Origin: Sulfurospirillum sp. UBA2217
Lineage (GTDB): Bacteria > Campylobacterota > Campylobacteria > Campylobacterales > Sulfurospirillaceae
DNA length: 64,000 nucleotides
Reading direction: 5' to 3'
Assembly: GCA_002328495.1 (NCBI GenBank)
Contig: DCUJ01000007.1
Span: forward strand, 100,078-164,077
Part shown: positions 9,182 through 20,500 of the stretch, piece after piece
Position numbering within the stretch: position 1 is the stretch's first letter
Layout of the letters: every line of letters begins with the position of its first letter
Notes under the pieces: model-generated
Seen by the model: only the letters and a program-made list of their open reading frames with translations
The model's database searches: none
What the model was told of the DNA's origin: nothing
Position numbers and translations under genes: made by a program

Positions 9182-10702
9182 ATGGCAGAAGAAAAAGTTG
9201 ACCTCAAAGAGCTGAAAAAACTGCTCTCTCCTTTGTCACTATTGTACGTAGAAGACAACACTCTTTTGCAAGAAAAAGCCTCTTCTTTTTTTGAAAAACT
9301 CTTTGGTACCGTTTACCGCGCCAATGATGGGAAAAGTGGCGTTGAGCTCTTTACCAAACACAAACCCTCCATCATCATTACCGATATCCAAATGCCTCTT
9401 ATGGATGGTTTACAAATGGCTCAAGCCATTCGCGCTTTGGATGCAACCAGCAAAATCATCGTCACCTCTGCGTATGATGACAAAGCCTATTTACTCAAAA
9501 CCATCGCATTGGGACTCAATGGGTATTTGGTCAAACCTTTAAAAGTGGAAGAACTCTCCACATTGCTTTTAACACTGGCATCGCAAATGGCAGAAGAGCG
9601 GAACAAAAGCATCTTTAACAACTACCTTTACAGCATCTTTAACAACCAAGACAATCTTTTAATGATGCTTAAAAATGACAACGTCATCCTTGCCAACGAG
9701 CATGCTTTAAGCTTTTTTCAATGTTCCTCTTTGCAAGCATTTAAAGAAAAATTCAAATCTTTAGATACCCTTCTTTTACCCCACGATAGCTTTTTATACA
9801 AAAGAGCGAACAGCTCCATTGGCTGCTTAGAGTATGTCAAAGGCACTATCGATAAACTCTATAATGTCAAAATAGTGGATGACACCGCTGAACCACACCA
9901 TTTTATTTTAAAACTCACCCACATCAGCGAAGGGGAAAACTTTTACATTCTCTCCCTCACCGATATCACCCAACTGGGTCTTTTGAGCCTGTACGATAAA
10001 AACTCCCTTGAACATGACAAAGCCTTACAAGACCAAAAAACCATCTACAATCTCCTAGAAGCCGCGCGCGAAGGAGGTGCCGTTGTCAAGCTTTACAATT
10101 TTTACAAAGGTCTCACCATCTGCAACAACGCTGTGCTAAGCCGCGTCACCAAAGAAAGCTTTACATGTAAAAGCTCTACGATGCAGCAAAAAGCAGCACA
10201 AATTGAGCAAAAAATTATTATAAATTGCGAATTATTTCCTTATGATTTACAATCGTTGGAAATTAAAGAGATTAACTTTCGCTTCCAGACCATCGAAGTG
10301 GGTGCGTGTAAAATGCTCAAAAACACACCCGTTGAGCGCAAATACCTTATCTTAGAGCCCGATCCCAAACACAGGGTAAGCCTCTTTTACCATAAGCATA
10401 AATTCAACACCCACATGAGCATCATCAACATCTCTGTTGAATCCTCACGCTTATTTATGGAGTACCTCCCCGCAGGCTTTAAAGAAAACGATGAAGTGAC
10501 GCTGGATATGGTCTTTAACGATGAAGCTAAACCTTATATCATCAATACCAAAGCGATAGTTTTTAAAATTATTCCTATCGAAAAGGCATTTCATATCGTG
10601 GCTAAACTCATTTTAGCACCCGAGACACACAAAACATTGATAGACTACATGTCCTCACGCCAAATGAAATTGGTACGTGAGTTCAAAGGACTGATAGTAT
10701 AA
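9182..10702 (+). CDS. Response regulator with PAS-like middle and PilZ-like C-terminus
   Basis: Cytoplasmic regulator, 506 residues. The N-terminal receiver domain (about 15-135) has LLYVEDN, the phospho-acceptor Asp68 in ITDIQMPLMDG and Lys118 in YLVKPLK. A PAS-like region follows (about 150-270). The C-terminal part (about 385-500) resembles PilZ, the c-di-GMP receptor fold, but the usual RxxxR and (D/N)xSxxG signatures are imperfect (KHRVSLF, then NISVESS). The domain call is therefore tentative and c-di-GMP binding is inference. The ATG at 9182 is preferred over an in-frame start at 9137, because the earlier stretch would translate a TTACATGTAA copy at 9159-9168 and has no ribosome binding site. 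It is flanked by cyclic-di-GMP enzymes and kinases. Confidence 0.8.
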   Translation: MAEEKVDLKELKKLLSPLSLLYVEDNTLLQEKASSFFEKLFGTVYRANDGKSGVELFTKHKPSIIITDIQMPLMDGLQMAQAIRALDATSKIIVTSAYDDKAYLLKTIALGLNGYLVKPLKVEELSTLLLTLASQMAEERNKSIFNNYLYSIFNNQDNLLMMLKNDNVILANEHALSFFQCSSLQAFKEKFKSLDTLLLPHDSFLYKRANSSIGCLEYVKGTIDKLYNVKIVDDTAEPHHFILKLTHISEGENFYILSLTDITQLGLLSLYDKNSLEHDKALQDQKTIYNLLEAAREGGAVVKLYNFYKGLTICNNAVLSRVTKESFTCKSSTMQQKAAQIEQKIIINCELFPYDLQSLEIKEINFRFQTIEVGACKMLKNTPVERKYLILEPDPKHRVSLFYHKHKFNTHMSIINISVESSRLFMEYLPAGFKENDEVTLDMVFNDEAKPYIINTKAIVFKIIPIEKAFHIVAKLILAPETHKTLIDYMSSRQMKLVREFKGLIV

Positions 10703-10784
10703 AAAAGGAAGCCTACGCTACGAAGATGCACACCATCAATGTATCATGTTTAGTTATTGAAAATCTTTACTCAAAGGAGTTGTG

Positions 10785-12797
10785 ATGGCTGAGAATGTCT
10801 TGGGAGAAAATACACTCTATCTTGCCATGCTTATGGACGCAAGCCCCAATCTCATTGTCATCACTCATGGTGATCGTATCACATTGGCAAACAAAGCCTT
10901 ACTGGATTTTTTAGGCTTTGCTACGTTAAAAGAGTTGTTAGAACACAATATATGTATTTGTGATTTTTTTGAGCCCTATGCTCAAGATGCACTCCTGAGC
11001 AAAATGGAGACACTCACATGGATAGAACATACACTTATCAGCCCCAACACACACCTAGCCTACATGCGAAAAGAAGGGAAAATCTATGCTTTCAAACTCC
11101 ATGTGGGCAAAATTATCGTTGATGAAGTCATGTTTTATACTGCTATTTTTAACGACGTCACAGAACTGGAGATGCAAAAAGAGCGCTATTTGCAAGCTAT
11201 GGATGGCGCACAAATTGGACTTTGGGATTGGAATTTAGAAAATAACACTATTTTTTTCGATACGCGCTGGAAAGCGATGTTGGGGTATAGTGATGCGGAG
11301 CTTCCTTGTGTTTTTGCTTCGTGGCAAGATAGAGTGCATCCTGAAGACCTTCCCGTTGCACTTGCCGCCATTGATGACAACGTGAGTAGACGCACCCCTT
11401 ATTATCAGTGTACCCATCGTATGCGCCATAAAGAGGGGCATTGGGTATGGATCGAGGATCGAGGAAAAACTTTTTTTGATAAAAATGGAAATGCCGTGCG
11501 GATGGTGGGGGTTCACACCGATATCTCTCGCATCAAAGAGAGTGAAGCCAGAAACCATTTGTATGCGCTGCGCTCAGAAGCACTTCTCATACTCCCTGAA
11601 TTAAGCGACAGCCAAGATGAGTCTACATTTATGCAAAGTGGTCTTGAAATTATTGAAGATATAACGCACAGTTTGGTCTCTTTTATCCATTTTGTTAACG
11701 ATGGGGAAAAGAGTATTGAACTGGTAACATGGTCACATCGCACCTTACAAAATTACTGCAATGCTGTACATGCAACGCATTATCCCGTCCTTGAAGCTGG
11801 GATTTGGGCCAATGCGTTACGAGAGCGAAAGGCGTTTATCGTAAATGATTACCCTTCGTTTGTAGGCAAACACGGTCTACCCGAAGGTCATGCCGCACTT
11901 TACCGTTTTATCTCAGTGCCCGTCATCGAAGAGGGAAAGGTGGTCATGTTGTGTGGCATTGGCAACAAAATCTGCGATTATACGCAAGATGATGTACACA
12001 GTGTTCAAATCATTGCCAATGATATCTGGCGTATGGTGCAACGCAAACGCAATCTTGTAAAACTTAAAGATGCCCAAGAACTCCTCATCGCCCAATCACG
12101 CAATGCCGCCATGGGAGAGATGATAAGCATGATAGCCCACCAATGGCGTCAACCCATCAGCGTCATCGGTATGTGTGCCAATAACATGATTTTGGATATT
12201 GAGCTTGAAAATATAGATGCAAAAGAGCTTGAAAAACAACTTCGTGACATTTTATTTCAAACCGAACACCTCTCCTCTACGATTGATGATTTTCGTAACT
12301 TCTTTAAACCCAACAAACACAAAGAGTCTGTGAGCATTAAAAGTATATTGAACGATGCTCTCAAACTGTTGGAAAAAAGTTTTGAAAATCATCTCATCAG
12401 TTTAAGCTTACATGTAAGCTCTGATACGGAGATTTTGATTCATAAGCGTGAATTGTTGCAAGTGTTTCTTAATATCTTAAAAAATGCCAAAGAGGCTTTG
12501 GAACACAACCGTACCGAGCAAGGGGTGATTTCTATTTTTTTAGAAGAAGATACAAAAATAATTTGTATCAAAATCTGTGACAACGGTGGGGGAATGTCAC
12601 CTAAAGTGTTGCAACATCTCTTTGAGCCCTATTTCTCAACCAAAAATGAAAAAAATGGAACGGGATTGGGACTGTATATGAGTAAAACCATCGTGGAAAA
12701 ACACCTTTTTGGTGAGATTAAAGCGTATAACCACGATGATGGTGCTTGTTTTGAAATTATCCTACCGAAGCACTCCCCAAAGGAATTACAATCCTAA
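10785..12797 (+). CDS. PAS-GAF sensor histidine kinase
   Basis: Cytoplasmic two-component kinase, 670 residues with no membrane helix. It has a PAS domain (about 10-125), a second PAS with a PAC motif (about 130-255, ending in GVHTDISRIKESE), a GAF domain (about 270-420), the phospho-accepting H-box with His452 in IAHQWRQP, and an ATP-binding domain with ICDNGGG and GTGLGLYMS. This H-box type is common in Campylobacterota. The start is ATG 10785, 5 bp after AAAGGAG; the overlapping GTG at 10782 is too close to that site. The partner regulator is not fixed by sequence: the REC-PAS-PilZ-like gene directly upstream on the same strand is the obvious candidate. The 3' end overlaps the next convergent gene by 41 bp. 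Confidence 0.9.
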   Translation: MAENVLGENTLYLAMLMDASPNLIVITHGDRITLANKALLDFLGFATLKELLEHNICICDFFEPYAQDALLSKMETLTWIEHTLISPNTHLAYMRKEGKIYAFKLHVGKIIVDEVMFYTAIFNDVTELEMQKERYLQAMDGAQIGLWDWNLENNTIFFDTRWKAMLGYSDAELPCVFASWQDRVHPEDLPVALAAIDDNVSRRTPYYQCTHRMRHKEGHWVWIEDRGKTFFDKNGNAVRMVGVHTDISRIKESEARNHLYALRSEALLILPELSDSQDESTFMQSGLEIIEDITHSLVSFIHFVNDGEKSIELVTWSHRTLQNYCNAVHATHYPVLEAGIWANALRERKAFIVNDYPSFVGKHGLPEGHAALYRFISVPVIEEGKVVMLCGIGNKICDYTQDDVHSVQIIANDIWRMVQRKRNLVKLKDAQELLIAQSRNAAMGEMISMIAHQWRQPISVIGMCANNMILDIELENIDAKELEKQLRDILFQTEHLSSTIDDFRNFFKPNKHKESVSIKSILNDALKLLEKSFENHLISLSLHVSSDTEILIHKRELLQVFLNILKNAKEALEHNRTEQGVISIFLEEDTKIICIKICDNGGGMSPKVLQHLFEPYFSTKNEKNGTGLGLYMSKTIVEKHLFGEIKAYNHDDGACFEIILPKHSPKELQS

Positions 12798-14571
12798 ATG
12801 AAGCCCCTTCTTGAGTGTTAGACCACTCAAGCCTTCCCCCTAGATGCTTTTGGGTAATCATCTGGCTCATATAAAGCCCAAGTCCTGTTCCCTCCGCTGC
12901 GCTTTTTGTGGTAAAGTAGGGCTGTGCCAATTTATCCATAGCCTCTGGTTCAATCCCGCCACCATTATCATTCACCTCTATCACCACATTATTGGCATCT
13001 AAGAGATAGGTTTTAAGCGTTATGATGCCCTTTTCAATGGGGTGTGCGACAATGGCATCTTTGGCATTGTGGATGAGATTGACCATGACTTGAAGGAGTT
13101 CATTTTTGTAAACATACAAAGTGTCAACCCCTTGGGTATCAATGCGTAGTTCGATGGCATGATGAGAGAGAATGGCACTCATTAAGGAGTGTAAAGATTC
13201 AAAAAATTGCGACACAGCAATCTCCTGCTTTTCACTGGATGGCTTGAAAAAATTGCGAAAATTATCGATTGTTGCTGAGAGAAACTGTGTCTGCTTAGCG
13301 ATTGCATTCATCTCTTTCGTGATATCTTCTGGGGTAAATTTATCTAAGGCAATGTCTAAAAGAACATTATTGGCAATCATCGAAATCACCGCAACGGGTT
13401 GTCTCCATTGGTGGGCTATCATGCCAATTACATCACCAAGGGCAGCTTGGCGTGCCAAACGTTCCACGTAGAGTTGCGTCTGTTCAAGTTCACGCGTACG
13501 CTCCACTACCACCATTTCTAAAGATTGGTTGAAGCGTCTGAGCTCTGCTCTTTGATAAGAGAGCTCACAATGGGTCTTCACCCGCGCTTTTAAGACGATA
13601 GGGTCAAATGGCTTGGTCACATAATCCACCCCACCCATACGAAATCCTTGCGCGACATCAGCAGTCTCATCTAGCACCGTTAAAAAGATAACGGGAATCT
13701 CTTTGGTAAAGGGGTGGGCTTTTAAGTGGTTACACACTTCATAGCCATCCATTACAGGCATCACGATATCGAGTAAGATAAGATCCACCTTAGGCTCTTT
13801 GCGCGCTAATTCTAGGCCCAACTGAGCACTAGTAGCCACACGTATGTCATAATCTTCTTTTAAAACATTGGAAATCAATGCAACATTATCAGGCAAATCA
13901 TCAATCACAAGGAGTGTGTAGCGTCGTTTAGACTCATGGGTATTCCAAGGAGTATTCATCATCAGTGTTCCTTTTGGGTGAAGTCTATTTTCAAGCCAAG
14001 AGAGTTGTTCAAGGGCTTCTTCAAATTGATACGCAAAAACGTTTTGTGCTAAGGCTTTTAAACTTACATGTAACGCCTCCGAAAGAGGCTGGGCTAAAAG
14101 TGTGCGCATGATATCACAGGCTTGTGAATCACTCGCGCTCAAAGAAGATTTGAGCGCATCCAATAAGTGCTCCATATTCACATTTGACACTTCTGTTGAG
14201 GCGGTGTTTATCGTGGGCGTTGCGGTAAGGGCAAGGGATTCTAACAGCTCCAAAAGCTCCCTCAACGCAGCCAAGGTTTGGACACGGTAGACTTCAATGG
14301 TATCGTTTATTTCGTGCATAAGAGCATACTCTAATGAAGAGGCATGCTTTTGCAACACTTTAGCCCCAATGTTACCCGCTAAGCCTTTGAGACTGTGGGT
14401 ATAGCGAATCGCTGTGGTGGTATCGCCTGATGCCAAAACAGATTCAAGGCGCTCTTTAAAATTTTTTTGATGCTCCCTAAAACGCTCTAACAATTCATGG
14501 TACAGTGCTTCATTTCCCATCGCCGTCGCCATCCCTGCTGAGGTATCAAGCACCTTGTGTGTTGTATCCAT
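12757..14571 (-). CDS. HPt-REC-histidine kinase with unusual domain order
   Basis: Phosphorelay protein of 604 residues whose domains run in an unusual order. An HPt domain comes first, with His59 in YTHSLKGLAGN. A linker that may be a decayed second HPt-like helix bundle follows (about 125-200). Then come a receiver (about 215-340) with Asp268 in LILLDIVMP, a coiled coil, an H-box with His387 in IAHQWRQP, and an ATP-binding domain with VNDNGGG and GTGLGLYMS. There is no membrane segment. It starts 5 bp after the stop of the 2043-residue hybrid kinase, whose own HPt could exchange phosphate with this receiver, so the three minus-strand genes from 21866 down are probably one operon. Phosphate flow is inference. 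Confidence 0.88.
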   Translation of the reverse strand: MDTTHKVLDTSAGMATAMGNEALYHELLERFREHQKNFKERLESVLASGDTTTAIRYTHSLKGLAGNIGAKVLQKHASSLEYALMHEINDTIEVYRVQTLAALRELLELLESLALTATPTINTASTEVSNVNMEHLLDALKSSLSASDSQACDIMRTLLAQPLSEALHVSLKALAQNVFAYQFEEALEQLSWLENRLHPKGTLMMNTPWNTHESKRRYTLLVIDDLPDNVALISNVLKEDYDIRVATSAQLGLELARKEPKVDLILLDIVMPVMDGYEVCNHLKAHPFTKEIPVIFLTVLDETADVAQGFRMGGVDYVTKPFDPIVLKARVKTHCELSYQRAELRRFNQSLEMVVVERTRELEQTQLYVERLARQAALGDVIGMIAHQWRQPVAVISMIANNVLLDIALDKFTPEDITKEMNAIAKQTQFLSATIDNFRNFFKPSSEKQEIAVSQFFESLHSLMSAILSHHAIELRIDTQGVDTLYVYKNELLQVMVNLIHNAKDAIVAHPIEKGIITLKTYLLDANNVVIEVNDNGGGIEPEAMDKLAQPYFTTKSAAEGTGLGLYMSQMITQKHLGGRLEWSNTQEGASFRIVIPLGSASVG

Positions 14572-14576
14572 CGCGC

Positions 14577-17500
14577 CTATCCCTTTTGTGTTATGATTGG
14601 CGCTAAAATATTACTGGAAAGTTCAAAATCAAAATTGGCAATGTGCTGTTGCATTTTTTTAAGGGCATCACCATACCCAAGTGCAATTAAACTCGGTGCA
14701 ATCTCCTCTAAAACTTCCGTTGCTTCAGAGTCCAAATCACCCAGTAACCCCGCTAAGTGGTGCAATTTTTCACGCAAGATCGTATCGTCTAACACCGCAC
14801 GTGGTTCCTCACTCAAAGGGGTTTTTTCAAGGGCTGTATCGATACGGTCTATCACGATGGAAAGTTCATCCTCAAGGGTGTGAAGCAGTGTATCTAAGGA
14901 CTCCATATTCTCTTGCTTTAAATGCTCTTCCAACGTTTGTGCCATCTCAAACAAACGTTGTGCTCCGATATTGCCCGCCAATCCTTTAAGCGTGTGAGCT
15001 TCACGTATGGCACTCTTGGCATCATTTGCCTCAAGCAACGCTTTCATACGCTCCATGCTCCCTGCTTGCGTTTGACTAAAGCGTTTTAAAAGTTTTAAAA
15101 GCAATGAATTGTTTCCACCCACACGTGTCAAAGCACCTTGCATATCTAGCCCTGCTACGACAATGGCTTCTGTGACATCGTCTTTTTTAAACACCTCTTT
15201 AAGAGGAGCAATCTCTGGATTTAAAGGTTTGATCCACTTTGCCATGGTTAAAAAGAGTTGTGAAATATCGATAGGTTTTGCAATATGGTCATTCATTCCA
15301 GACGCAAGGCATTTCTCTTTATCGCCCATCATAGCATTGGCGGTCATCGCAAGGATAGGAAGTGAGGCGAACTGGGGATAATGTCGAATCGATTTTGTCG
15401 CCTCAAAGCCATCCATAATGGGCATTTGACAATCCATCAAAACGCCATCAAAAAGCTCTTGTGTGACTTTCGAGAGGGCTTCAAGCCCGTTGTTGGCAAC
15501 CTCTACATGTAAACCTGCCTCTTCTAAAATCTCAATCGCCATCTCTTGATTGACGATGTTGTCTTCCACCAATAAAATACGCGCCCCCCTTAAGGCAACA
15601 ACCGCTTCATGGTAAAGCATTTTTTTATCTTCTTTGCGCGAATAGGTCACCACCTCTTTGCCCAAGACATTCAAGATGGTATTGAGCAGCGTGGATGGAC
15701 TCACAGGTTTAATGAGAACCCCATCCACATGCACCGATTCAAGTTCACTCTTAAGCTCCTCTTTGCTGTACGCAGTAATCATAATAAAGGCGATGGTATC
15801 CGACAATGTAGCATGCTCACGTATCTTTTGAATGGTTTGCACCCCATTGAGCTCAGGCATCATCCAATCCATCAACACTAAGCCATAAGGTCTGTTCGCA
15901 TCTTCTGCGCTGGAGAGTACCTCAATCGCTTTAAAACCATTGTTAACACTGGTCACATCAAACTTCAAAGACCGCAAAATGTCTTCTAAGATTTCACGGG
16001 CACTGTCGTTATCATCGACGATGAGGATGCGTAAATTTTGAACATCCTCATCGTTCAAGACAACATGCTTTTGCTCTTTTTGAAGCTCAAACAAGGCATC
16101 AAAGGAGAAAACACTGCCTTTGCCTAGCGCACTCTCAATCTGGATGCTTCCGTGCATCACTTCAACAAGGTACTTACAAATAGCAAGACCTAGCCCTGAG
16201 CCTCCGTATTGGCGCGTGGTAGAGATATCCGCTTGGGAAAAGGCTTGAAATAATTTAGCCTGATGCTCTTCGCTCATCCCAATACCCGTATCACTCACGT
16301 CAAAATGCAAGCGTACATTTCCTTCATAGTGTTCTTTGACACGAATCATCACTTTTACTTCACCTTGGGGGGTGAATTTGATGGCATTGTTGACAAGATT
16401 AATGAGTACTTGCCCCAGTCTTAACGGATCACCTTTGAGTGCGGTAGGAACATTGGTGCCTACATCAAACAGAAGTTCTAAGCCTTTTTCTTGCGCTTTC
16501 ATCACAGAAAGGTCTGCTAGATGCTCCATGACATCTTCGAGGTAAAAGTCAATATGCTCAAAAGCCATCTTTCCCGCTTCAATTTTTGAAAAATCCAAGA
16601 TATCGTTGATAATCCCTAAGAGATTTTTAGAAGCACTGTTGATTTTATCGATGTAATTGCGCTGTTTGGCACTCAAGTCTGTTTTTAAAACCAAATGTGA
16701 CATTCCTAAAATGGCATTCATAGGGGTTCGAATCTCATGGCTCATGTTGGCTAGAAAATCACTTTTGACTTTCGTTGCTTCTTCAGCAATTAATTTGGCT
16801 TTACGAATCGCATCAATCGCTTCTTTCTCATGCGTGATATCTTCTACCACCACGACAACACCTTTTGCTCTCTCCTCAGGATTAATTGCTCTGGCTGAAA
16901 GGCGTGCCCAGAAAAGCTCTCCATGTTTACGTTTCAGCTCTTGTTCCCATGTTTTGGTTTGTCCACTCCAAATGGTTTCACACACAACACCCATATCAGA
17001 GCTATGCGCGCACCAAATATCCACACTCTCCCAAAACTGACCACCCGTATCGTATCCTAAAATTTCATCCAGACGTTTGTTGCACTGGATGATGATACCC
17101 TCTTTTAAAAGTGCTATTCCCACACTGGCTGAATCAAAGATAGCTTGTTGTTCCTCATTTAAAAGTGCTAATTCTTGCGTGCGTTCGTTGATGATACTTT
17201 CCAATTTGGAGCTAAGTTCTTGCAATTCCACTTGTGCTGTCACATCGTGACGAATGGAGGTATAGCCTATCACCTTTCCTTCAACATCAACATCTTGCTG
17301 AATCACACTATCGACCCAATAATATCCGCCATCTTTTTTACGATTTTTAATGCGAGCTTGAAAAATACCCCCACGTGTGATCGTCTGCCACATTGCTTCG
17401 TAGACTTTAGCATCGTTATCGGGGTGTCGGCTAATGCGGTGGTTTTTACCTAACAGCTCTTCACGAGAGCTTCCACTTATTTTGCAAAAGGCATCGGAAA

Positions 17501-20500
17501 CATAGGTAATGACACCATTTAAATCGGTTTTGGAAGCAATCACATGGGTATCAAATGCCTGCAAGAGTGTTGAAAGTTCTGCTGTTTTTCGTGCCACCTG
17601 TCGCTTGAGTAAATAGTTCCAGTAAAACAGTGCTACGAGTGCTAAAACGGCTATCCCTATGATTTCCAACAGAAACATAAAATCAAAAGGGGGCTCGACG
17701 TCATTAGGTCCCCACTGTTTGATGATTTCCTGTGTTTCTTCTTGGGTGATGGACGCCAATGCTTTGTTTAAAATGGGTACCAAAGGGGCAAACTCTTTTT
17801 TCACACTAAGCCCTAACTCCATGGAAAAATCTGTTTTACCCGCAACATGGACATTGTACAAACCCATATTACCCATGCTATAGGTTGCAAGAGTTAAAGA
17901 ACACAAAAAAGCATCGACTTCCCCCGATGCCACACTTTCCATTCCGTCGTGAACATTGGCAACCTCAAGATAATTGAGTTTAGGAAACTGTTGTTTCACC
18001 TTATCCACATACGCATAATCACGCACAACAGCGATAATATCATCGCCTAATTGTGAAAGATCGGTGATGAAATGACTCCGCTTGTCTTTGCGTGTGACAA
18101 TGACAATGGGACTTTTGATATAACCCGTGGTGGAAACATGGCTTGCTTCTAGGGCATCATCTTGGATGTAAGTGGAAATGACATCGACCTCTTTAACTCT
18201 GGCTTTTCGCAGAGCATCAGTCCAATTTTTAGACGGTATTTTCTCAAACGAGATCCCCAAGCGCTCTTCAAGAATGCCTAAGTAATCTGCCACCATACCT
18301 ATGTAATTTCCCTTTTCATCAAAGGACTCAAAAGGTAAATAGTTTGGATCACCCGTAAAGCGAATGGATGGATGCTCTTGTAGCCATTGTTTCTCTTCAT
18401 CGCTTAGATTTAATGTAGAAAGACTTGGCTTCGAAGATGCAGGGGAATGTTCCATCTGCAAGACCCATCTGCTTCGAATACTCGCATGTTCTTCAGGTGT
18501 TAAAGAAGCCACCCCTTTTTGTAAAATGCTATGCAAGAGCGGTTTATCTTTGGTGGTGACAATATGCATATACCCATTGCTCTCTTGCTCATCAATTTCA
18601 ATGCGTTTGATGGATAAATTGGTCAAGGTCTGTTGCATCACGCCATAACTCATCGAGCCAATAGCATCGATAACAGCATCTGCCTCACCAAAACTGACCG
18701 CACTGAGTCCCTCATGCAAGTTAGCTACCATCACAGGGATGCTTTCAGGAAACTTTTTAAGCAAAATTTCACTGGTACCGTAGCCTTTTAAGATGGCAAG
18801 GCGTTTGCCTTTAAGGTCTTGGACATCTTCTATGCCACTCCCTTTACGTACCGCCATGGCAATCGCTGTACTTTGAAACGGGTCTGTGTATAACGCATAA
18901 TTCTCACGTTCAGGCGTTTTGTAAATGCTGTGAAGTACATCAATATTACGGGCTTTAAAACGCTCCCACAGCTCTTCCCATGGTCCTTGTACAAAGCTTA
19001 CATGTAAGCCTGCTTTTTGTGCAATGAGGCTTACATAATCAATTCCAAGCCCCATGGCTTTATCGTCTTGAATAAAATCAAACGGAGGCCAATCGGGTTT
19101 ATTACCCACACGAATCGTAGGATGTGCTTTAACCCACGCTTTCTCTTCGGGGCTTAAGTTCAAAAGGGTGGTTTGCGTCAGTTTGGGGACATTGATAGGC
19201 TCTGTATGTTTTCCCTCCCATCGCTCCTTAATCTCTTTTTTCTCCAAAGGCTCATACGACGCAATGGCTTTGTTGATGATAGAATGAAGTAAAGGCTCAT
19301 CGTTTCGAAGACCGTATTGAAACCCACTGAGTGTTTCAGAGTAAAGTACCAAAGAGACTTTTAATGGAGCCTTTGGCATCTCTTTTTCCATCAGATGACT
19401 CAGTGGGGCTAAATGATCCAAAGTCGCATCAGCGTGACCCTCAAGAATCATCTCTAAAGCACCTTGTGTACCCTCTTTGGAATAAACAACTTCCACATGA
19501 GGAAACATCTCTTTGACGTAAGATTCAAACGCACTGCCTTCAATTAACGCAATACGTTTGCCTCGAAACTCATCTGATTGCCCCATGTAAGGGTGCTCTT
19601 GCTTTGTCACAAGGGCTAAAGGGGAAAGGTAGTAGGTGTTACTAAACAGGAGATCTCTTTGACGCTCAGGTGTGGGTGAAGCTGAGATAATACCATCATA
19701 GGCATGGGCTCTGGCTTGATTGACCGCTTCTGGCCAAGGCACATCACTCACCTTAATGGCAACACCACCTAAACGGGATTCTAACAGTTTTAAAAAATTC
19801 ACCTCTAATCCTGCCCACTCTCCTTTATCATCGGTAAAGGATAAGGGCTTCCACGCTTCATTACCCCTTACAAAATGCAAGACTTTTTTGGTGCGAAGGT
19901 ACTGTTTCTCTTCCAAACTCAAATCTAAGGCAATAGGTTTTTCCATCGACCATTTTGAAAAAATACTCACCAATATTTCCCTGGGCATTGCATCCCATGT
20001 TTTTTCTAGAATAGTAACCAAAAGGGGATGTTGCTTGGAAACACCTATGGCTAAGGGAACTCCTCTTCGGGTCTGTTCTAAAGCATCAATCTTAAGGGCA
20101 TTTAAAAATTCTTGTTCAATTTTATAAGAGACAACGGCTCGATTTCCCACATACGCATCCGCCTCCCCTTCCAAAAGAGCATGCAATGCCATAGAAGTAT
20201 CGTCATACGTTTTAATCGTAATGTCTGGAAAATTTTTTTGAAGGTAGTCAATCGTTCCGATATTTTTTTCTAAAGCAACCTTTTTACCGCTTAGCGCACG
20301 TAAAGAACCAAAAGCATTCTGATTTTTGCGTGAGACAATGACGTGGGGTATTTGCATGTAAGATGTGGTAAAATGGAAAAATGCTTCTCTCTCTGGTTTG
20401 GGGGTGATATCCATAATGGCATGCAACTCACCTTCTTTTGCTTTTTCATAAATGGTGTTCCAATTAGAAGAGACGATTTTGAGTTTTCCATCAAGCGATT

